DNA from: Halosaccharopolyspora lacisalsi
GTDB lineage: Bacteria > Actinomycetota > Actinomycetes > Mycobacteriales > Pseudonocardiaceae
Assembly (NCBI RefSeq): GCF_014137975.1
Contig: NZ_JACGWZ010000006.1
Location: forward strand, 1-64,000
Direction of reading: 5' to 3'
DNA: 64,000 bases
In this document: positions 58,979-64,000 of the stretch, in pieces
Layout: every line of letters begins with the position of its first letter
Numbering within the stretch: the first letter of the stretch is position 1
Position numbers and translations under genes: made by a program
Notes under the pieces: model-generated
Seen by the model: only the letters and a program-made list of their open reading frames with translations
The model's database searches: none
What the model was told of the DNA's origin: nothing

Positions 58979-60922
58979 TCACAGCTCGATCTGCGGGTGG
59001 AGTCGTCGGAGCGTCCAGGTGCGGTGTCGTCGCACGACGAGGGTGGTCAGGGCCAGGAAGGCGACGAGGAAACCGCCCAGGACCGCGAGGTCGAGCCGGA
59101 GGTGCTCGACGAGTCCGCCGGAGATCGTCACGCGGAGTCCGTCGACGAGGTAGGTCATCGGCAGGTACGGGTGGATGGCCTGGAAGAACACCGGAGTGGT
59201 CTCCATCGGGTAGAGCCCTCCGGAGGCGGTCAACTGCACGATCAGCAGCACCAGCGATACCGCGTCGCCCACCACGCCCAGCCACGTGCGCAGGAAGTGC
59301 ACGACAGTGGTGAAGGCCGCCGCGGCCAACGCCACCAGTCCGACCGTCCACAGCGGATGGATCGGGTCGAGTCCGAGCCCGAGAACGAGCACGCCCAGCA
59401 GCGTCAGGCCGCCGACGATCCCGAGCACGGCGGCGGGCAGCAGTCCGGCGAGGGCGACGACGAAGGCGCTGACCCGTCCGCCCAGCGCACGCAGGTTCAC
59501 GGGTTCGAGCAGCAGATACGCCGCCATCCCGAAGACCCACAGCGCGATCGCGAAGAAGAACGGTGCCATCCCCCGGCCGTAGACCTTGGCGGGGTTGAGG
59601 TTGTTCTCCTCGATCAGCGCGGGGGAACCGAGTACCTCGGCGGCCCGTGCCACCTGAGTGGGGCTGGTCGGCGGGATCTTGGCCAAACTGTCGTCGATCA
59701 GCCCGGAGAGCTCGCGCGCCCCGCCGCTCAGCCGGTTCGTGGCGGTGTGCAGGGTCTCGCTGCTGCCCACCAGTCCCTGCAGCCCTCCGACCAGTGTTCT
59801 GGTTCCACTGGCGAGCTGCTCGGTGCCCGAGCTGAGGTCGTCGGCCGGAGCGGTCAGCGTGCGGACCCTGCTCTGGAGCGAGCTCGTGTTCTCGCGCAGG
59901 GCGAGCGCCCTGTCGTTGGCCTGCCGGGCGTCGCCCAGTGCCTGGTCGGCCTCGGTGTCCGCGTTCGCGGCGGCATCGGACAGTCGTCGAGCGTTGTCCA
60001 TCAGTCGTTGGTACCCGGGATCGTCGAGCAGCACCGGATGGTCGCGCCCGAGCTGTTCCAGGCCGGAGACGTTCTCGGAGGTCCGTTCGGTGATCGAACC
60101 GGTCGCCGTGGTGACAGTGGAGAGCCCGTTCACCACCACACCACTGGCGTCGACCAGCGACGTGACGGCCCCCGGAATCCGGTCGGCGGCCAGCTCGGCG
60201 ACGGCGTCGATCCTGCCGTCGAGCTGTTCGGCGGTCTCCGAGATCTGCTCGACACCCCCGGAGATGTCCTCGGCGCCGTCGTGCACCCCCTTCAGCCCCT
60301 CGGTGAGCCCCCCGGCGCTCTGTTCGGCGAGCCCGCTGCCTTCGACCAGCCGGCCCGCCGCGTCGGAGGCCGACCGCAGCTTCTCCCGCACGGCGTCGAC
60401 CTCGCCGTAGATCGCCCGGGCGTAGGCGGTGTGGGCGGCCGAGTTGACCTGGTTCTGCAGCCGTGCCTCGACGGTGTCGGCCATGATCCCGGCGATGTAG
60501 CCGTTGGCGTCGTTCTTGGTGATCGTCATCTCGGCGTGGCGCGGATTCGGCCGCGTGGCCGTCGCGAGGCCGGCGCTGAACCCGCGCGGCACCGTGATCG
60601 TGAAGTAGTAGCGTCCCTGCCGCAGCCCCTTCCGGGCATCGGCGGCGTCGGTGAAGTGCCAGTCGAACAACTCGGTGGTCTTGAGCTGGCGCACGAACTG
60701 GTCACCCGCGTTGATGTACTGCCCGGACTGCTGCACCGGCTGGTCCTGGTTGACCACCGCCACCGGTACCTCGTCGAGGCTGCCGTAGGGATCCCAGTTC
60801 GCCCACAGGTACAGCGACCCGTACAGCAGCGGAACCAGGGCGAGCGCCACCGGTACCAGTCGCCGGAGCGGACCACCCCGGAAGCGCCGCAGTTCCAGGA
60901 GCGCGAGCCTGAACGCCTTCAT
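58979..60922 (-). CDS. YhgE/Pip family ABC-2-like membrane protein
   Basis: A 647-aa protein with one N-terminal membrane helix (LVPVALALVPLLYGSLYLWANWDPYG), the hallmark YhgE/Pip N-terminal sequence. A roughly 350-residue external helical domain rich in Ser/Ala/Leu follows, with heptad-like spacing. Five C-terminal membrane segments (FFFAIALWVFGMAAYLLL through LAVLGGFLVAFLALTTLVV) carry the conserved YLPMTYLVDGLR motif. Relatives include phage-infection protein Pip and type VII secretion-linked proteins. ATG 60922 overlaps the upstream ATPase gene by four bases, so the two work together. Confidence 0.85.
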   Translation of the reverse strand: MKAFRLALLELRRFRGGPLRRLVPVALALVPLLYGSLYLWANWDPYGSLDEVPVAVVNQDQPVQQSGQYINAGDQFVRQLKTTELFDWHFTDAADARKGLRQGRYYFTITVPRGFSAGLATATRPNPRHAEMTITKNDANGYIAGIMADTVEARLQNQVNSAAHTAYARAIYGEVDAVREKLRSASDAAGRLVEGSGLAEQSAGGLTEGLKGVHDGAEDISGGVEQISETAEQLDGRIDAVAELAADRIPGAVTSLVDASGVVVNGLSTVTTATGSITERTSENVSGLEQLGRDHPVLLDDPGYQRLMDNARRLSDAAANADTEADQALGDARQANDRALALRENTSSLQSRVRTLTAPADDLSSGTEQLASGTRTLVGGLQGLVGSSETLHTATNRLSGGARELSGLIDDSLAKIPPTSPTQVARAAEVLGSPALIEENNLNPAKVYGRGMAPFFFAIALWVFGMAAYLLLEPVNLRALGGRVSAFVVALAGLLPAAVLGIVGGLTLLGVLVLGLGLDPIHPLWTVGLVALAAAAFTTVVHFLRTWLGVVGDAVSLVLLIVQLTASGGLYPMETTPVFFQAIHPYLPMTYLVDGLRVTISGGLVEHLRLDLAVLGGFLVAFLALTTLVVRRHRTWTLRRLHPQIEL

Positions 60923-61632
60923 CGGACGGTCCCGCCGTTCTGCGGCGGTTCGATGTCGAACAGGGTGAGCGGTTCCGTGGTGTCCTCGGAAACCTCGCCC
61001 TCCGGCCACAGCCGGATCACCGTGGTCTCGTCGGCCGTCCGCGGTGGATCCGCAGCGCTGGCCAGCACCGTGGTGCCCGTGCGCGCCACCTCCGACAGCG
61101 CCGTCCACGCTCTGGTCCGCGCCGCCTCGGGCAGGCCGAGGTCCACGTCGTCGACGATCAGCCCCGGAGGAGCCTGGGCGGCGCCGAGTGCCACGGCCAC
61201 CAGCAGCTGGCCGCCAGGATGCAGGTCGGAGATCAGCGCGTCCGGATCGGGGTCGAGCCCGACCAGGTCGAAGGCGGCGGTCACGTCGTCGTCGGTGACA
61301 CCGGTGGTGAGTCGCCGCTCGCGGATCACCTCCTTGACGCGCAGGCATTGCTGCAGCTCGAAACCGGGTCGCACGCGGGCCGGTACGACCAGTCCGCGCA
61401 CGGTTCCGGCCCGGTCGGGCAGCACGTGTCCGGAGACGTCCAGGTGACCGGCGACCGGGCGCAGCCGTCCGGACAGGGTCAGCAGCAGCGACGTCCGGCC
61501 CGTCCCGGCATGACCGACCACCGTGGCCAGGGACCCGGGTTCGACGTGGGCACTGACGTTGGCGAAGACCACCCCCTCCGGCCCCACCACGGTGATTCCC
61601 CTGGCGGTGACGCTGACGCCGTCGACGTCCAT
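60919..61632 (-). CDS. Degenerate ABC ATPase paired with YhgE/Pip protein
   Basis: A 237-aa ABC-like protein. The Walker A reads GHAGTGRTS near residue 40, with Arg in place of the catalytic Lys. The signature position reads LHPGGQLLV near 137 rather than LSGGQ, and Walker B GLIVDDVDLGLP has Asp instead of the catalytic Glu. A normal switch histidine is not obvious (ASAADPP). It probably binds nucleotide weakly, if at all, and may be a regulatory subunit. It overlaps the YhgE/Pip gene by four bases. ATG 61632. Confidence 0.75.
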   Translation of the reverse strand: MDVDGVSVTARGITVVGPEGVVFANVSAHVEPGSLATVVGHAGTGRTSLLLTLSGRLRPVAGHLDVSGHVLPDRAGTVRGLVVPARVRPGFELQQCLRVKEVIRERRLTTGVTDDDVTAAFDLVGLDPDPDALISDLHPGGQLLVAVALGAAQAPPGLIVDDVDLGLPEAARTRAWTALSEVARTGTTVLASAADPPRTADETTVIRLWPEGEVSEDTTEPLTLFDIEPPQNGGTVR

Positions 61633-61702
61633 CGGGTTCCCTCACTTCGGATCGGCTGCTGATCCAAAGTGGCCCCTGCACCACGGGTGGGCAACTCGAA
61701 AG

Positions 61703-62230
61703 CTACGGGCGCAGGAGCACGTCGACCTCACCTGTGCGGGTGTCGGTGACACCGACGCCGGTGACCGAGGCCCTGATCGGCTCGGTGGGTTGCAGAGCCG
61801 CGAAGCCGGCCGAGAGCTGGCTCGGAGCCAGACCGTGCGCGAGCGTGCAGTGCGGTACCCACGCGCCGGGGAAGTAGTAGGCGGACGGGTCGCGGACCCT
61901 GCCGGCCAGGGTGTCGTGGGCGGCGGTGTGCACGGCCAGCAGTTCGGTGTCGACGATCGCGCCCAGCAGCAGGACGGAGTCCTCACCGGGGAACGTGCCC
62001 AGCGTGTACAGCCACAGGTCGGGGATCGACAACGCCGCGAGGTCACTGCGCAGCGCCTCGCGCGTGGCGGGTGGGATGGTGCCCGCCACGGCCATCGTGA
62101 CGTGCGGCCGGTATCGCTGGTGACCACGCGCGGCGACGCTGGGTACGCCGACCTCGTCCAGGCGACGCCACAGCTCCCGCACGGCGGCGTCGGCGGCCTC
62201 GTCGAAGAACAGCTCCAGCGTGTGGGCCAC
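61703..62230 (-). CDS. 2'-5' RNA ligase / cyclic phosphodiesterase family protein
   Basis: A 175-aa 2H-phosphoesterase. The two H-x-T motifs are RPHVTMA near residue 43 and VPHCTLA near 130, both intact. The family hydrolyses or ligates 2'-5' linked or cyclic phosphates in RNA or nucleotides. GTG 62230 overlaps the mutY stop by one base, so it is translated with mutY. The reading frame is open further upstream inside mutY, which is shadow. Confidence 0.85.
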   Translation of the reverse strand: MAHTLELFFDEAADAAVRELWRRLDEVGVPSVAARGHQRYRPHVTMAVAGTIPPATREALRSDLAALSIPDLWLYTLGTFPGEDSVLLLGAIVDTELLAVHTAAHDTLAGRVRDPSAYYFPGAWVPHCTLAHGLAPSQLSAGFAALQPTEPIRASVTGVGVTDTRTGEVDVLLRP

Positions 62231-63147
62231 TAGTGCTCTCCGGGGAGCGCGAACCTGCCGTCGTCGGTCTGCTCCATCAGGCCGTCGACCAGCAACGAGT
62301 CCAAGCAGCGGTCGCGCTGGCCCGCCTCGTTCCACGCCGCGTCCAGCTGCTGCCTGTTCACCGGCCCCTCGGCGGCGCGCAGCACGTCCAGCAGCCGTCC
62401 CCGCACCTGGCGATCGGTACCGGCGAAGCGCTGCACCTTCTTCGGCGGCCCCGCGTAAGCCGGGCGTCCCGCCCGTTGCCAGGCGCAGTCGCCCACGATC
62501 GGGCAAACCTCGCAGCCCGGCGAGCGTGCCGTGCACACGGTCTGACCGAGCTCCATGAGGGCGGCCGACAGCTTGGCCGCCGTCGCTTCGTCGTCGGGGA
62601 GCAGCGCCTCGACGTCGGCGAGGTCGCGCTTCGGGGACGGGTTCCCCGCGTCGCCGGCACCGTGCACGGCGCGCGCGACCACGCGACGCACGTTCGTGTC
62701 CACGACCGGGGCGCGCCTGCCGTAGGCGAAGGTCGCCACCGCCCTGGCCGTGTACGTGCCGATACCGGGCAGCGCCAGGAGGGTGTCGACGTCAGCGGGG
62801 ACGACGTCGTCGTGCTCGGAGGCGATGGCGCCCGCCGCCTCGTGCAGGCGCAGCGCGCGGCGTGGATACCCCAGCTTGCCCCACGCCCGCAGCACCTCGG
62901 CCTGGCTGGCGGCGGCGAGGTCGGACGGTCGGGGCCAGCGCTCCATCCACTCCTGCCAGATCGGCAGCACGCGGCTCACCGGCGTCTGTTGCAGCATGGT
63001 CTCGCTGACCAGCACCCCCCAGCCGGTCGTACCGGGAGCGCGCCAGGGCAGGGCCCGGGCGTTGTGCTCGAACCAGTCGATCAGTTCGGTGGTGTCCGGG
63101 CCCGTCTCGGCGCTGCGGGGGGCCTCGGTCGTCCTGTTGTCAGCCAT
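62230..63147 (-). CDS. mutY: A/G-specific adenine DNA glycosylase
   Basis: A 305-aa helix-hairpin-helix glycosylase removing adenine opposite 8-oxoguanine. The catalytic Glu is in SETMLQQTPV near residue 48, the HhH motif is LPGIGTYTARAV near 125, and the catalytic Asp is in VVDTNVRRVVAR. The 4Fe-4S cluster ligands are in CTARSPGCEVCPIVGDC. It is shorter than E. coli MutY (350 aa), with a reduced C-terminal 8-oxoG recognition domain, as in other actinobacteria. It lies after disA. Confidence 0.95.
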   Translation of the reverse strand: MADNRTTEAPRSAETGPDTTELIDWFEHNARALPWRAPGTTGWGVLVSETMLQQTPVSRVLPIWQEWMERWPRPSDLAAASQAEVLRAWGKLGYPRRALRLHEAAGAIASEHDDVVPADVDTLLALPGIGTYTARAVATFAYGRRAPVVDTNVRRVVARAVHGAGDAGNPSPKRDLADVEALLPDDEATAAKLSAALMELGQTVCTARSPGCEVCPIVGDCAWQRAGRPAYAGPPKKVQRFAGTDRQVRGRLLDVLRAAEGPVNRQQLDAAWNEAGQRDRCLDSLLVDGLMEQTDDGRFALPGEH

Positions 63148-63221
63148 CTCGCCGTCGATCCTGCCAGGTGTCGCCGGAGGCCGGTGCGCCGGGAGGAGGT
63201 GGCCGTGCCGTGGGGCCGTGA

Positions 63222-63262
63222 CGATTTTCCCTAAAGTTGTGCCACAACTTTAGGGAAAATCG
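63222..63262. repeat. 41-bp perfect AT-rich inverted repeat between disA and mutY
   Basis: The 20-base arm at 63222-63241 (core ATTTTCCCTAAAGTTGTG) is perfectly mirrored at 63243-63262 around a single C. In a genome of about 70% GC the arms are about 40% GC. It lies 74 bp upstream of the mutY start and 60 bp after the disA stop, so it could be a terminator for disA, an operator for mutY or a mobile-type repeat. Confidence 0.85.
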
Positions 63263-63322
63263 CACCACCACCGGCCACGCCGACTGCCGCGGGTCCTGAG
63301 CAACTTGTTCCGAGCAACCCGA

Positions 63323-64000
63323 TCAGACGTAGTGGTCGGAGAGGGAGGACTCGACCAGTCGGGAGAGCCCCTCTCGGATGAGCCTGGCCTGGGACTCGTC
63401 GACCTCTGCCACCGTCCGCAGGTCCTCGGCCGAGGTCGCGAGCAGGTTCTGCACCGACCCGAAGTGCTCGACGAGCTGGCGGCGCACGGTGTCGGGAAGC
63501 CGCGGGATGCGGGCGAGCAGCCGGTAGCCACGCGGTTCGAGATGCTGTTCGAGGGTCTCGTCGGAGTAGCCGTAAGCCGTCGCGATGGCCGTGAGGTCCA
63601 ACAACTCGGTGTTGTCCAGCCTCTCCAGCGCAGCGGTGACCTGCTCCCGCGTGGGCACCTCGCCGCCGGTGGGCAGGTACTCCTGCGTGAGGACCTCGCG
63701 GTCCACGCCGACACCGCCGACCAGTTCGTCGAGCTGGAGTTCGATCAGCCGCCCGTCCTCGCCGAGCTCGACCACGTCGCCCTCGATCTCGTCGGCGATC
63801 CGCCGCACCATCTCCAGCCGCTGCACCACCAGCATCACGTCCCGCAACGTCACGGAGTCCTCGATCTCCAGCGCGGACAACGTCTGGCTGACCTCGGCCA
63901 GCCGGGAGGTGTACCGGCTCAGCGTGGCCAGCGCCTGGTTGGCGCGGGAGAGGATGTCCGGTGACCCGGTCAGCACGTGCCGGTGCCCTCCGATGTAGAC
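63323..64000 (-). CDS. disA: DNA integrity scanning diadenylate cyclase DisA (C-terminal part; runs off the window)
   Basis: The last 225 residues of DisA, which makes the second messenger c-di-AMP and pauses at branched DNA. Visible are the ILSRANQALATLSRYTSRL end of the cyclase domain, the helical linker (VTLRDVMLVVQRLEMVRRIADEIEGDVVELG) and the C-terminal RuvA-like HhH DNA-binding domain (YRLLARIPRLPDTV, FGSVQNLLATSAEDL). The catalytic DGA and RHR motifs lie beyond the right edge. It heads the minus-strand run leading to mutY. Confidence 0.95.
   Translation of the reverse strand, partial: VYIGGHRHVLTGSPDILSRANQALATLSRYTSRLAEVSQTLSALEIEDSVTLRDVMLVVQRLEMVRRIADEIEGDVVELGEDGRLIELQLDELVGGVGVDREVLTQEYLPTGGEVPTREQVTAALERLDNTELLDLTAIATAYGYSDETLEQHLEPRGYRLLARIPRLPDTVRRQLVEHFGSVQNLLATSAEDLRTVAEVDESQARLIREGLSRLVESSLSDHYV

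Overview
The window is 64 kb of high-GC DNA from an actinobacterial chromosome. It is almost entirely core genes, with short intergenic gaps, frequent GTG/TTG starts and many 1-4 bp stop/start overlaps. Gene content and order (ssd-tad, DEAD helicase, topA, holB, dacB, tilS-hpt-ftsH-folEPBK-panCD-coaX-lysS-lsr2-clpC, mhuD, mutY, disA) follow the same syntenic block as Mycobacterium. Lsr2, MhuD, a BTAD regulator and DUF397/DUF5753 remnants fit a filamentous mycolic-clade relative, probably Pseudonocardiales (Saccharopolyspora/Actinopolyspora-like). The genus is inference.

Layout: 0.4-5.3 kb is a complete tad pilus locus led by the septum-site protein Ssd. 5.5-12.7 kb holds a prim-pol-like protein, a DUF1998 helicase, the proton-pumping pyrophosphatase HppA and a lipoprotein. 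12.9-17.3 kb holds topoisomerase I, DNA polymerase III delta-prime and tRNA-Thr(CGU). 17.5-19.5 kb holds a DUF4231 membrane protein, a small secreted protein and inorganic pyrophosphatase (minus strand). 19.6-24.5 kb is dacB, a DUF2342 metalloprotease-like protein, tilS and hpt. 24.8-30.7 kb is ftsH followed by the folate operon folE-folP-folB-folK.

30.7-40.4 kb carries a convergent MerR regulator, DUF3180 and DUF6779 membrane proteins, a PrsW protease, a DUF2520 protein, panC, panD, coaX, lysS and lsr2. A gene-poor kilobase follows (40.4-41.4 kb), then an IdeR-box-controlled siderophore ABC importer and clpC (to 47.3 kb). 47.5-55.3 kb is more accessory: an orphan Imm-5-like immunity protein, a DUF899 protein, the wreck of a DUF5753/DUF397 regulator pair, DedA, a 1,057-aa BTAD/NB-ARC-type regulator and a DASS transporter. 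55.5-64 kb is a DrrAB exporter, a membrane EEP-family phosphodiesterase, then a minus-strand run disA-mutY-ligT-(degenerate ABC ATPase)-YhgE/Pip-mhuD.

The most striking feature is a 324-residue intein with two intact LAGLIDADG motifs inside GTP cyclohydrolase I (FolE). It is inserted immediately before the cysteine that becomes a catalytic zinc ligand, so folate synthesis in this organism depends on protein splicing. Other items worth a look: a 41-bp perfect inverted repeat next to mutY that shares its core with a hairpin 8 kb away; paired CCACGTGG palindromes 33 bp apart before the prim-pol gene; recurring TCACCC-N4-GGGTGA-like intergenic motifs; and an ABC/YhgE pair whose ATPase has lost its Walker A lysine.
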